Assembly: GCA_024742695.1 (NCBI GenBank)
Contig: JANSXY010000011.1
Coordinates: 43,849 to 107,848, forward strand
Reading direction: 5' to 3'
Length of the DNA: 64,000 bases
Source: Paracoccaceae bacterium
GTDB taxonomy: Bacteria; Pseudomonadota; Alphaproteobacteria; Rhodobacterales; Rhodobacteraceae
The number at the start of each line of letters is the position of its first letter. Position 1 is the stretch's first letter. The position numbers were made by a program, and so were the translations under genes. This document shows, piece by piece, positions 52,540-60,792 of the stretch. The notes below the pieces were generated by a model. It saw nothing but the letters and a program-made list of their open reading frames with translations, was not told where the DNA came from and did not search any database.

Positions 52540-53802
52540 ATGTCCGACATCGCCCTCGCCCCCGCGCGCCGCCGGCCCTTCGTCGTCCGGCATCCCTCGG
52601 TCCTGGTGTTCCTCGCCCTGCTGGGGCTGTTCACGCTGGCGGTGACCCTGCTGGCCGAAGGCACCGGGATCGGCGTGATCTCCACCAGTTTCGTCAAGAC
52701 GCTGGGCAAGACCCTGTGCCTGTGCCTCGTGGCGCTGGCGATGGACCTGGTCTGGGGCTACACCGGCATCCTGTCGCTGGGGCACATGGCCTTCTTCGGC
52801 ATCGGCGGCTACGCGATCGGCATGTGGCTGATGTATGCCCGGACCGAGATCATCGTCGCCGAAAGCCTTGCCGCGGCCCCGCTGCCGCCAACCGCCGAGG
52901 AGATCCGCGACGGGATCGCAACGCAGATCTTCGGCGTCGTCGGCTCGGCGGAGTTTCCGCCGATCTGGGCCGTCGCGCATTCGCTGCCGCTGCAACTCGC
53001 GGCGGTCGTGCTGGTGCCGGGCCTGCTGGCGCTGGTCTTCGGCTGGCTGGCCTTCCGCAGCCGGGTGACCGGCGTCTACCTGTCGATCCTGACCCAGGCG
53101 ATGACGCTGGCGTTGTCGCTGTACCTGTTCCAGAACGATTCCGGCCTGCGCGGCAACAACGGCCTGTCGGGCCTGCAGAACCTGCCCGGCCTCGACGCGG
53201 TGCCTCAGGCGCGGGTGTCGATGTGGTTCTTCTGGGCCTCGGCCGCGGCGCTGGCGGCGGGCTACGCGCTGTTCGCCTGGATCGTTTCGGGGAAGTTCGG
53301 CTCGGTGATCCGGGCGATCCGCGACGACGAGGCGCGGGTACGGTTCCTCGGCTACCCGGTGGAGGGGTTCAAGCTGTTCGTCTTCACCCTGTCGGCGGTG
53401 GTGGCCGGGATCGCCGGGGCGCTCTATTACCCGCAGGCCGGCATCATCAACCCCGCCGAGATCGCGCCGATCGCCTCGATCTACCTTGCCGTCTGGGTGG
53501 CGATCGGCGGCCGCGGCCGGCTTTACGGCGCGGTGATCGGCGCGGCGCTGGTGTCGCTCTTGTCGACCTGGTTCACCGGCGGGCAGGCCCCCGATCTCGA
53601 CCTCGGGTTCTACCGGGTCCAGTGGGTCGACTGGTGGACCGTGCTGCTGGGCCTGTCCTTCGTCGCCGTCACGCTGTTCGCGCCCAAGGGCGTCGGCGGG
53701 CTGGTGGATCTCGTCGCCGACCGCCGCAGCCCCGACCGGCACGGCGCCGATCTCGGCCCCGATCCGGGCGCGCTGCGCGAGAAGGAGGCGCAATCGGAAT
53801 GA
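52540..53802 (+). CDS. urtC: Urea ABC transporter permease UrtC
   Basis: A 420-aa LivM-type permease with about ten hydrophobic segments. Family stretches: VWGYTGILSLGHMAFFGIGGYAIGMWL near residue 70, YLSILTQAMTLALSLYLFQNDSGLRGNNGLSGLQN (in two parts) near 180, and the EAA-like cytoplasmic loop GSVIRAIRDDEARVRFLGYPVEGFKLF near 260. It starts 2 bp after the urtB stop and its own stop overlaps the urtD start by 4 bases. Confidence 0.93.
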   Translation: MSDIALAPARRRPFVVRHPSVLVFLALLGLFTLAVTLLAEGTGIGVISTSFVKTLGKTLCLCLVALAMDLVWGYTGILSLGHMAFFGIGGYAIGMWLMYARTEIIVAESLAAAPLPPTAEEIRDGIATQIFGVVGSAEFPPIWAVAHSLPLQLAAVVLVPGLLALVFGWLAFRSRVTGVYLSILTQAMTLALSLYLFQNDSGLRGNNGLSGLQNLPGLDAVPQARVSMWFFWASAAALAAGYALFAWIVSGKFGSVIRAIRDDEARVRFLGYPVEGFKLFVFTLSAVVAGIAGALYYPQAGIINPAEIAPIASIYLAVWVAIGGRGRLYGAVIGAALVSLLSTWFTGGQAPDLDLGFYRVQWVDWWTVLLGLSFVAVTLFAPKGVGGLVDLVADRRSPDRHGADLGPDPGALREKEAQSE

Positions 53803-54539
53803 CCACGCTTCTGGAGGTTTCGGGCGTCTCGGTGTCCTTCGACGGGTTCAGGGCGATCAACAACCTGTCGTTCCAGATCGGCACCGCCGAGATGCGGGCG
53901 ATCATCGGTCCGAACGGCGCCGGCAAGACCACCTTCATGGACATTGTCACCGGCAAGACCCGGCCCGACCAGGGGCGCATCCTGTATGGCGAGAGGGGCG
54001 TGTCGCTGCTGTCGATGACCGAAAGCGCGATCGCGCGGGCCGGGATCGGGCGCAAGTTCCAGCGCCCCACCGTGTTCGAGGACCAGACGGTGGCCGACAA
54101 CCTGATGATGGCGCTGCGGAAGGATCGAGGCCCGTTCGCGGTGCTGGCCTTCCGGCCCTCGGTCGCGGATCATGACAGAGTGCGGTCGCTGGCCGCCGAC
54201 ATCGGCCTCGAGGCGGCGCTGGGCCGCAAGGCCGGCGAACTCAGCCACGGCCAGAAGCAATGGCTGGAGATCGGCATGCTGCTGGCGCAGGAACCGCGGC
54301 TTCTGCTGGTCGACGAACCCGCCGCCGGGATGACCCCCGCCGAGCGCGAACAGACGACCGACATCCTGCGCGAGGCCGCGAAGACCCGCGCGGTGGTGGT
54401 GGTGGAGCATGACATGGAATTCGTGCGGCGGCTGAACTGCAAGGTCACCGTGCTGCACGAGGGCGCGGTTCTGGCCGAAGGTTCCATCGACCATGTCACG
54501 AAGGACGAACGCGTGATCGAGGTCTACCTTGGACGATGA
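53799..54539 (+). CDS. urtD: Urea ABC transporter ATPase UrtD
   Basis: A 246-aa ATPase with Walker A GPNGAGKTTFMD near residue 38, signature motif LSHGQKQWLEIGM near 145 and Walker B LLLVDEPAAGMT. The His of the switch region is in VVVVEHDMEFV. It is of the LivG type (the long loop FQRPTVFEDQTVADNLMMAL is present). The start overlaps the urtC stop (ATGA). Confidence 0.95.
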   Translation: MTTLLEVSGVSVSFDGFRAINNLSFQIGTAEMRAIIGPNGAGKTTFMDIVTGKTRPDQGRILYGERGVSLLSMTESAIARAGIGRKFQRPTVFEDQTVADNLMMALRKDRGPFAVLAFRPSVADHDRVRSLAADIGLEAALGRKAGELSHGQKQWLEIGMLLAQEPRLLLVDEPAAGMTPAEREQTTDILREAAKTRAVVVVEHDMEFVRRLNCKVTVLHEGAVLAEGSIDHVTKDERVIEVYLGR

Positions 54540-55236
54540 TTTCCTCAAGATCGAGGGGCTGACCCTGCACTACGGCGGCAGCCGGATCCTGAACGGCGTC
54601 GACCTGTCGGCGCGGATCGGCGAGGTGACCTGCGTGATGGGCACCAACGGCGTGGGCAAGACCAGCCTGCTCAAGGCGATCTCGGGCACGCATCCGTTCT
54701 CGGGCGGGCGCTACCGCCTGGCGGGCGAGACGATCCTTGGCAGCCCGGCGCATGTGCTGGCCCGCAAGGGCGTGGGCTACGTGCCGCAGGGGCGCGACAT
54801 CTTCCCGCTGCTGACGGTTCGGGAAAACCTGGAAACCGGCTTTGCCTGCCTGCCGCGCGGCGCGCATCGCATCCCCGACGAGATCTTCGATCTGTTCCCG
54901 ATCCTGAGGGAGTTCCTCGGCCGCCGCGGCGGCGACCTGTCGGGCGGCCAGCAACAGCAGCTGGCCATCGCGCGGGCGCTGATCGCGCGGCCCCGGCTGC
55001 TGCTGCTCGACGAGCCGACCGAGGGCATCCAGCCCAACATCATCCAGCAGATCGGCCGGGTCATCGCGCATCTGCGCGACCGGGGCGACATGGCGATCGT
55101 CCTTGTAGAGCAGTATTTCAGCTTCGCCTACGACCTTGGCGACCGGTTCTACGTGATGGAACGCGGCGCCATGCGCGTGGCCGCCGGAAAGGCCGAGGTC
55201 ACGCGCGAGGCGCTGCTGGACTCCGTCTCGGTCTGA
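54529..55236 (+). CDS. urtE: Urea ABC transporter ATPase UrtE
   Basis: A 235-aa LivF-type ATPase with Walker A GTNGVGKTSLLK near residue 38, signature LSGGQQQQLAIARAL near 140 and Walker B LLLLDEPTEGIQPN. The only suitable start is TTG at 54529, giving MDDDFLKIEGLTLHYGG, which aligns with the family start and overlaps urtD by 11 bases. It ends the five-gene transporter operon; urease genes are not seen after it. Confidence 0.93.
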   Translation: MDDDFLKIEGLTLHYGGSRILNGVDLSARIGEVTCVMGTNGVGKTSLLKAISGTHPFSGGRYRLAGETILGSPAHVLARKGVGYVPQGRDIFPLLTVRENLETGFACLPRGAHRIPDEIFDLFPILREFLGRRGGDLSGGQQQQLAIARALIARPRLLLLDEPTEGIQPNIIQQIGRVIAHLRDRGDMAIVLVEQYFSFAYDLGDRFYVMERGAMRVAAGKAEVTREALLDSVSV

Positions 55237-55275
55237 GCCCGCGAGGCCGCGCGCCCCTCGCAAAGGGCCGCGGGC
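55237..55275 (+). terminator. Possible terminator after urtE
   Basis: GCCCGCG (55237-55243), directly after the urtE stop, pairs with CGCGGGC (55269-55275) around a long 25-base loop that can itself pair in part. No T-tract is seen; low confidence. Confidence 0.3.
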
Positions 55276-55551
55276 GCTGCTGCCCTGTTCATCGGCAAAC
55301 CCGGATCGTGCACCCGGGGCGGCTTGGCTTCGGCATGTGACGCGGGGCGGGTCCGCCCTGCGGAACAATCGCCCCTCGACAAGGTCGCGGCCCTGCCCCG
55401 CGCCGGCTCCGACCGGCTGCGGGCGAAGACCGATCCGGCCGGCGGCGTCGGCCCGGATTGCGGATGCATCCGATCAGCCAGCTGGCGCAGGGGAGAGCGA
55501 CCACGCGACCCTTCAACCCTGAGATGAGGAACGTCACGCGATTCGTTGCGG
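55276..55551. other. Intergenic region after the urt operon, no gene seen
   Basis: With the terminator stretch, over 300 bp separates urtE from the next candidate gene. The region is GC-rich; short open frames have no ribosome site or recognisable product. It marks the transition from the stable urt operon to the accessory region. Confidence 0.4.
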
Positions 55552-55767
55552 ATGCCTAGCCCGGAACAAGCACCGCGCGACGAGCGCGTGCCGATCGCCG
55601 GGCTGGCGGTGCCGCGGGGGGAGCTGGACGGGAAGGATGCGGTCGGGATGAGGGCGGTGTTCGAGGGGTTGGGGAAGCGGATCGAGCAGACCCTGCGGAA
55701 CGGAAAGCGCGGATTGGCGGCACGGGTGGCGGACGCGCGGGAGCGGTATGGGGAGTTGTTGTCGTGA
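55552..55767 (+). CDS. Small hypothetical protein or gene remnant
   Basis: A 71-aa frame starting MPSPEQAPRDERVPIAGLAV, with a helical, charged C-terminus (FEGLGKRIEQTLRNGKRGLAARVADARERYGELLS in two parts). No clear ribosome site (GATGAGGAACG far upstream). Codon use is like the high-GC chromosome, unlike the following low-GC genes. It might be a leftover of a gene interrupted by the accessory insertion. No family is recognised. Confidence 0.35.
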   Translation: MPSPEQAPRDERVPIAGLAVPRGELDGKDAVGMRAVFEGLGKRIEQTLRNGKRGLAARVADARERYGELLS

Positions 55768-55925
55768 GGGGCGGTGAGCAGACGGTCGTGCGACCGCGAA
55801 GGGACCGGCAACCGTTGAAAGAACGGACATGCCTCCCTCTTGGTTTTGCGACATCAAGCCAACGAAGGCTGGCAAACCGCTACTGCGTAGGTCTACACTT
55901 GGTTTGAATGATAAGGGTTTACTTC

Positions 55926-57044
55926 ATGCTCAAGGCTGAGATCGACACCGCCAAGCGCACTGTGAATACGGACCGCGTACAGATCACCATTGGCGAAGTT
56001 GCAACGATGTATTCGTCGGAAGAACTTAATATTCTTCCCGACTTCCAGCGCCTCCATCGCTGGAGCTTAGAGAAGAAATCCAACTTTGTTGAATCGATCT
56101 TGATTGGAATTCCCATTCCCCCGGTCTTCGTATTCGAAACAGACGAGGGCACATGGGAGCTTGTAGACGGACTTCAACGAGTGTCGACCATTCTCGAGTT
56201 CATGGGAGTACTCCGGGACGTCGACAATCCTGGCGAAACTAAGAGAAGCATCTTGGCTGGAACAAAGTATCTTCCAAGCCTCGAAGGGGTTGCATGGGAC
56301 GCGATCAACGCTCATGAGACAACTCTCGAGAAGTCCATGCAGCTTTTCTTCCGGCGGGCAAGACTCGACTTCGAGATTCTAAAACACCCGAGTGACCCGA
56401 AGACCAAGTATGACTTATTCCAGCGCCTCAACCGTGGTGGCGCGTATGCAAATGAACAGGAAGTTCGTACTTGCTCCATGGTCTTGGCTGACGAGTATTT
56501 CACGCAGAGGCTCAAAGGTATCGCCGGTCGGCAAGAGGTTCAGGCGCTATTCGGTGTGACCAAAGAGCAGCACCAGAAGCAGCGCGACCTTGAGTATCTC
56601 GTGCGTTTGATAGTCCACACTATGGTTGAATACTCGACCACGATGGATATCGAAGAATATCTGAGCACCGGAATTCTTGAAGTAATCGAGAGCGGGCGCC
56701 AGGACGAAGCAATCGAAATGGTGAACTGGGTTATTGACACTCTACGAAGTGTCGGAGGCGACGAAGCACTCCTGCCAGCGGGAGAACGAATCGATGGAGT
56801 CGGAGGTGGCAAGAGGTTCTCACTGCGAGCCTTGGAGGTCATCGGTGTTGGAATTGCGAAGAACCGAGAGGCACTCGCCTCCAAAGCTGATGCTAAAGAG
56901 TTCATTAGATCCAAGGTTGCGGGCTTCTGGGTCAATCCGATTGCGGCAGAATTGAGCAGCGCCGGAATGCGGGGCACCACCAGAATTCAACGAAGCGTTC
57001 CTTTCGGTGCGAAGTGGTTCGAGCCGGATGCCCAAGACAATTGA
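55926..57044 (+). CDS. DUF262-domain protein (ParB-like fold), partner of HEPN gene
   Basis: A 372-aa protein. The DUF262 core lies at about residues 18-200: DFQRLHRWSLEKKSNFVESILIG, then IPIPPVFVFE, then the nucleotide-binding-like VDGLQRVSTI near residue 80. DUF262 occurs in GmrSD-type and other defence proteins, where it binds or hydrolyses nucleotides. No DUF1524 HNH nuclease domain is seen, so the nuclease function is probably in the partner. ATG 55926 follows AAGGG at 8 bases; an in-frame ATG at 55908 is possible. The gene has about 50% GC against about 70% around it, so it is recently acquired. It overlaps the HEPN gene by 17 bases. Confidence 0.85.
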   Translation: MLKAEIDTAKRTVNTDRVQITIGEVATMYSSEELNILPDFQRLHRWSLEKKSNFVESILIGIPIPPVFVFETDEGTWELVDGLQRVSTILEFMGVLRDVDNPGETKRSILAGTKYLPSLEGVAWDAINAHETTLEKSMQLFFRRARLDFEILKHPSDPKTKYDLFQRLNRGGAYANEQEVRTCSMVLADEYFTQRLKGIAGRQEVQALFGVTKEQHQKQRDLEYLVRLIVHTMVEYSTTMDIEEYLSTGILEVIESGRQDEAIEMVNWVIDTLRSVGGDEALLPAGERIDGVGGGKRFSLRALEVIGVGIAKNREALASKADAKEFIRSKVAGFWVNPIAAELSSAGMRGTTRIQRSVPFGAKWFEPDAQDN

Positions 57045-57663
57045 TGACTATTTCGACGACATCGACGCGGCAAGGTCAATCCGAGTCCGAGAATTGTCGG
57101 AGATCAAAAGGCTATTTGGAACTTCGTCTTCTACAGCTGACCCTATGGGTGTTCAGTCGAAGGCGCTCGTTGTTTTGAGCTACGCAGCCTGGGAAGGCTT
57201 CTATAACGAGTGCGTTGATGCCTACTGTGATTTCCTCCAAACGCGAGGGAAAAAGGTCTCGGATGCTGGCTGGAAGATGCTTGTAGGAGCTCTTGGAGCT
57301 GAGTTTGAGTCTTTGCGAAGCCGGAACCATTCGCTGGTGGCAAAACGAGACTTCGTAGAGAAGCTACGGAATAAACTGGCCTGCGACTTCGCCGACTTTG
57401 ATCGCAAGGCCGTAAAGGCAACGTCGAACCTTGATTGGAACAAGCTCGAGCATAATTTCCAGATACTCGACTTCGATCTGGCGCGATTTCAAAGACACCG
57501 AAACCGCCTGCACAGGGAAGTGGTCGGTTGGCGTCATGGTGTCGCGCACGGTGACGCTCCGAATTTGGGAAGCTTGGACGCCTCGCAGCACATTTCGCTT
57601 GTTGGCGAAGTGATGACCTTGGTGGCAGACGTTTTCCAAGAGGCAATGTTGGCGCACTTGTAG
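57028..57663 (+). CDS. MAE_28990/MAE_18760-like HEPN nuclease
   Basis: A 211-aa, mostly helical protein. The HEPN ribonuclease motif RX4H is at Arg169-His174 (WRHGVAHGD), with the typical preceding helix. The N-terminal segment SKALVVLSYAAWEGFYNECVDAYCDFL (in two parts, about 44-70) matches the RiboL-PSP-HEPN group. Proteins of this type are RNases used as toxins or abortive-infection effectors. The start overlaps the DUF262 gene by 17 bases, showing a tight two-gene unit. Its GC is low (about 50%), like its partner. The pairing of DUF262 with this HEPN group is known from defence-island surveys; the molecular role here is inferred. Confidence 0.85.
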   Translation: MPKTIDDYFDDIDAARSIRVRELSEIKRLFGTSSSTADPMGVQSKALVVLSYAAWEGFYNECVDAYCDFLQTRGKKVSDAGWKMLVGALGAEFESLRSRNHSLVAKRDFVEKLRNKLACDFADFDRKAVKATSNLDWNKLEHNFQILDFDLARFQRHRNRLHREVVGWRHGVAHGDAPNLGSLDASQHISLVGEVMTLVADVFQEAMLAHL

Positions 57664-57742
57664 GTTTCGTCTACCAGCATATCCGCTTTGGAGCGGCCGC
57701 GTTGCAGCGACAAACTTCTCGGTGAACGGCTGGTCAGGGCCC

Positions 57743-58090
57743 TCACGCCCCCGCCAAATCATCCACCCTCACCCCCAGCGCCCCTGCCAGCGCCCGTAGG
57801 GTCGCCACCGACCCCTGCTTCCGCCCCGTCCCGATCTCCGCCACGGTCACGCGATGCACGCCCGCCGCCTCGGCCAGCACCGCCTGGGTCAGGCCGCGCA
57901 GCCCCCGATACACACGCAGCGGGCTTTCGCCGTCCAGCAGGCGGTCCGCGAAGGCGGCCGGGATCAGCTCGTCCTCGCCCGCCGCCAATGCCGCCCGCGC
58001 GGCGTCGTAGGCCTGAAGGTCGGCCAGGTCGTCGGCCGCCGCGCGCAGGCGGTCGTGCTCCGCTTGGGGGATCGTCACCATCCTGGTCAT
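57743..58090 (-). CDS. XRE-type HTH protein, antitoxin-like
   Basis: A 115-aa protein. The N-terminal half (MTRMVTIPQAEHDRLRAAADDLADLQAYDAAR in two parts) resembles RelB/Phd-type antitoxin N-termini, while the C-terminal half is a helix-turn-helix (YRGLRGLTQAVLAEAAGVHRVTVAEIGTG and following). Such proteins usually pair with a RelE/HigB toxin, but none is adjacent. The ribosome site is acceptable (AAGGGCAGG). GC is as high as in the core chromosome. It could be an orphan antitoxin or a plain regulator. Confidence 0.7.
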   Translation of the reverse strand: MTRMVTIPQAEHDRLRAAADDLADLQAYDAARAALAAGEDELIPAAFADRLLDGESPLRVYRGLRGLTQAVLAEAAGVHRVTVAEIGTGRKQGSVATLRALAGALGVRVDDLAGA

Positions 58091-58528
58091 GGCCTGCCCT
58101 TCCCTTGGACAACCTCCGGGTACACAAGGCCCCTGAGGCATGGAGACACCGGGTTTCGTAACGCCTCGGGGCCGGGCCGTTGCAGGCAAGCAGCAGGATG
58201 CCGGCCGCTCCGGCTGCTTCCGAGGTGTTCCCACGAACCATCGACACGCAAGGCCGCGCGGCCGGCGCAAGCCCCATGAGATTGCGAATAAACGGAAAAC
58301 TGGTGCCCCCAGAGGGACTCGAACCCCCGACCCTCTGATTACAAATCACTCTCCGGCTCCTAGCCGGGACAATCCGGAAAAGTCCGACACGATCCCGAGA
58401 CATCGAAATCTGCGAATAGAAACAGGGCTGTGCGCACAATCCCGTGGGCACTGCACGTCTAGGTTCATCCTGTGAAATCCAGTGTCAGCCAGCGACGCCG
58501 TGCAACATTTCTGCAAGATCGCGACGCC
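58091..58528. other. Junction region with tRNA-Thr fragment, no gene
   Basis: It holds the tRNA-Thr 3' fragment at 58301-58348 and otherwise no supported gene. The 58091-58300 part shows mixed composition. The part after the tRNA fragment leads to the integrase gene and is the left arm of the integrated element. Confidence 0.5.
58301..58348 (-). repeat. 3' fragment of tRNA-Thr(UGU): attachment-site duplicate
   Basis: Read on the minus strand, the bases give TGATTTGTAATCA (anticodon loop with TGT), the variable region, a complete T arm (GGGGGTTCGAGTCCCTC), the 3' acceptor strand (GGGGGCA) and CCA. The 5' half (acceptor 5' strand, D arm) is absent; the sequence beyond does not pair with the acceptor strand. 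Integrases that target tRNA genes leave such a 3' fragment at one end of the element and an intact gene at the other. The intact copy should lie beyond the right edge of the window. Confidence 0.8.
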
Positions 58529-59875
58529 ATGAAGACCAACCTCACCGACACCTTCATCAGGTCCATCAAGCCGCCACAAACCGGCTACGCGTACTACTTC
58601 GACATCAAGAGCCCCGGCCTGCGCCTACGCGTCAGCTTCACCGGCGCAATGGCGTGGGTGATCCAGAAGAAGGTGAAGGGGGGCCGCCGTATTCATGTCA
58701 CCTTGGGGAGCTACCCTGCGGTTTCTCTCAAGGCGGCGCGAGAGCAAGCGTACATCGTACAGGCGGAAGCTGAAAACGGCATCGACCGGATCGAGGCAGC
58801 CAAGCGAGAAACAGCAGCAAAACAGGCGGAGGTGCTCACGGCGCGCAGCCTGCTGGACATCCTCGAAGTATACATCGCCACGCATATCGAACAGAACCTC
58901 AAGCCCGGCAACTCCCGGCAGGATCGGATTGCGCAGCTGCGCTGTCACTTAGACGACCTGAAAGAGCAGCCCATCGCCGTTGTCTCGCGTGCCCAGTTGC
59001 AAAGCATCGTCGATGCAAAGGCCGCAGAAGGAAAAATCGTGATGGCGAACCGGATCCGTGCAGCACTTACCGCCTTCTTCGGCTGGGCCGAGAAGCGCGG
59101 CCACATCGATGCCAATCCCGCCGAGCGGGTGCAAAAGGCGGGCAAGGAAAGGGTACGGACACGCACTCCGAGTATTGAGGAGGTTCGGGAGATTTGGGCC
59201 GCAACGTTCGAGCAAGGGACGCTTTGGGGCGCCTTTCTGCGCCTGTGTATCCTTACAGGCCAACGGTCGCGATCTGACGTTGCAGCCATGCGATGGGAAT
59301 GGATCGACTGGCACAAGAGCCGCTATTGCATCCCAAACCCAAAGAACGGGCAACCGCACATCGTGCACCTCAGCCCGCCGGCCATGACGGAAATCTTGGC
59401 GCTCCGCCCCAATGGCGTTGCACCCGCCACGGGCTTGGTTCTCTCAACGACAGGCTCGACGCCCCTTTCCGGCTTTGCCAAGCCAAAGGCCCGGCTGGAC
59501 GCGACCGTGAACGGGCTAAGGCAGAAGGCTGGAAGGCCGCCGATGCTCGAATGGCGGCTGCATGATCTGCGTCGTTCACAGGCCACCGCCTTAGCCGAAG
59601 CTGGCGTAGACGAGGGCGTGGTCGACCGCATCCAGAACCACGTCGCGGTGGGCAGCCGCGCAAGCGCCGTCGCAGGCGTCTACAATCGCGCCCAGAAACT
59701 CCCGGAGCGTGCCAAGGCGCTTGATCTCTGGGCCGAGATGGTGCTCGGGCAACGCGCCGTGGTCATGGAGGGGATCTTTGCCGATGCCGCGACCAAAACT
59801 GCGCCACAAATCGGAACTGCCTCTTTTTTAGGCAGGGAAGAATGTTGCCCTTCGGGCGATCTATCACGCCCATGA
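58529..59875 (+). CDS. Tyrosine-type integrase of P4 type (DUF4102 arm domain)
   Basis: A 448-aa integrase. N-terminal arm-DNA-binding domain (residues 1-75; IKPPQTGYAYYFDIKSPGLRLRV, GGRRIHVTLGSYPAVSLKAAR), central SAM-like domain (about 105-200) and catalytic domain (about 215-430). Catalytic residues appear in LTGQRSRSDVAAM (Arg), PKNGQPHIVHLS (Lys), LHDLRRSQAT (His, Arg) and VAGVYNRAQ (Tyr). It lies 180 bp from the tRNA-Thr fragment and reads away from it. The ATG at 58529 has no clear ribosome site; a GTG at 58472 is the alternative. Confidence 0.9.
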   Translation: MKTNLTDTFIRSIKPPQTGYAYYFDIKSPGLRLRVSFTGAMAWVIQKKVKGGRRIHVTLGSYPAVSLKAAREQAYIVQAEAENGIDRIEAAKRETAAKQAEVLTARSLLDILEVYIATHIEQNLKPGNSRQDRIAQLRCHLDDLKEQPIAVVSRAQLQSIVDAKAAEGKIVMANRIRAALTAFFGWAEKRGHIDANPAERVQKAGKERVRTRTPSIEEVREIWAATFEQGTLWGAFLRLCILTGQRSRSDVAAMRWEWIDWHKSRYCIPNPKNGQPHIVHLSPPAMTEILALRPNGVAPATGLVLSTTGSTPLSGFAKPKARLDATVNGLRQKAGRPPMLEWRLHDLRRSQATALAEAGVDEGVVDRIQNHVAVGSRASAVAGVYNRAQKLPERAKALDLWAEMVLGQRAVVMEGIFADAATKTAPQIGTASFLGREECCPSGDLSRP

Positions 59876-59911
59876 TAGTCGACGATCGCAGAACATCACG
59901 GGCATGATAGT
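59863..59911. promoter_or_regulatory. Paired operator-like repeats between integrase and alpA
   Basis: ATCACGCCCATGATAGT (59863-59879) and ATCACGGGCATGATAGT (59895-59911) are 17-base direct repeats (15 identical), 32 bp apart, about three helical turns. The first contains the inverted repeat TATCA-N6-TGATA. The first overlaps the integrase stop; both lie upstream of the alpA-like gene. They look like binding sites for a regulator or excisionase of the element. Confidence 0.55.
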
Positions 59912-60010
59912 GCTTATTTTTCTTATTGTTAGGTGTGTTTTCTTAGATTGACAGGTCATTTGGTCGGCCGTAGGCCTTCCTTAGATTGGCGCAGACAAAA
60001 GGAGAACATC

Positions 60011-60202
60011 TTGAGGGTGCTCCGCCTACCTCAGGTACTGGAAAGGACCGGCCTGTCTCGCTCGACGACCTACGCGATGATCAGCGATGGCGTCTTTCCC
60101 AAACCGATAAAGCTGGGGAAACGCGCAGTCGGTTGGATTGAGAGCGACATTGCAGAATGGCTGCTCGGAAAAAGGGACAGGCCCGGGCCAGCGAATACCT
60201 AA
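60011..60202 (+). CDS. alpA: AlpA-family regulator/excisionase
   Basis: A 63-aa protein with the AlpA/MerR-like winged helix: RLPQVLERTGLSRSTTYAMI, then SDGVFPKPIKLGKRAVGWIESDIAEWL. In P4-like elements AlpA activates the integrase gene or acts in excision. Start TTG at 60011 with a good ribosome site (AGGAGAACATC). It follows the integrase after 135 bp that contain the paired repeats, which it may bind. Confidence 0.8.
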   Translation: MRVLRLPQVLERTGLSRSTTYAMISDGVFPKPIKLGKRAVGWIESDIAEWLLGKRDRPGPANT

Positions 60203-60610
60203 ACGAACTCCCACGCCGCTGTCGGTCAATAGACGGCGGGGCGGCGTGGGAAAATTGGCTACCGTGGGGCGCGCCCAAAGCCAAACCCGAGCCCGAAAGG
60301 TCGAGCGGGGGGCGCCGGAGGAAGGAACAACTCCGCAAGCAGCGACCAACCGACACCCGGTTCCGAAGCGAGGTGTCGGGCCCAATGCGACCGACCGGCC
60401 GACGGTGACTGGACGCAGGGCTAGGGACCACCCGGGCCTTGTGCCGGGGCTGGTTTCCCTATGCCCTTCTGCTCCCTCCCAGCCTCAAGTGACTAAGTAG
60501 AAAGACACCCGGTAGTATATATGAGAGCGCGCGCAAGTTTTTGAGTTAAGGTCCATCCGCCAACAGAACGAGCCACCCTTCGAGCCGGCTCAGTCCGATC
60601 ATCTGGTCGC
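60203..60610. other. No gene recognised between alpA and ADP-ribosylglycohydrolase fragment
   Basis: About 400 bp with no supported gene. An 83-codon frame starts at 60157 but overlaps alpA and has a basic, low-complexity product. An AT-rich patch near 60500-60545 (GTAGTATATATGAGAG) may be a promoter. No repeats or tRNA were found. Confidence 0.4.
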
Positions 60611-60792
60611 CTAGGTGAGCAAATCCTCCGCTAAGTCGACCGCGTCATCGGCCCAGTATTGGCTAGACCTAGGTTGCCGGACTAATCCCTCCAAATCCAC
60701 ACCTGCTGGCGCGGCCGCTGAGAAGGCCGCTGAGGCCGCTTGGCAGATCGGGTGGGGGGTGAGTAAGCGCCGCATCCGCCCCCCACAGGGCC
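60611..60792 (-). pseudogene. Internally deleted copy of the ADP-ribosylglycohydrolase gene
   Basis: The 3' portion (60611-60700) and an internal portion (about 60701-60792) match 62961-63050 and about 63386-63480 of the intact gene at 62961-63899. The roughly 335 bp between are missing, and one extra G in the G-run at about 60751 shifts the frame in the 5' part. It encodes VDLEGLVRQPRSSQYWADDA directly after ICQAASAAFSAAAPAG. The 5' part of the gene is absent as well. It is clearly a broken paralogue, on the same strand as the intact gene. Confidence 0.85.

Noticed and set aside
58290..58400. Complete tRNA gene
   Set aside because: The 5' acceptor strand and D arm are missing; only the 3' part from the anticodon loop to CCA is present.
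60157..60408. 83-codon frame after alpA
   Set aside because: It overlaps alpA by 46 bases, has no ribosome site and gives a basic low-complexity product without a known relative.
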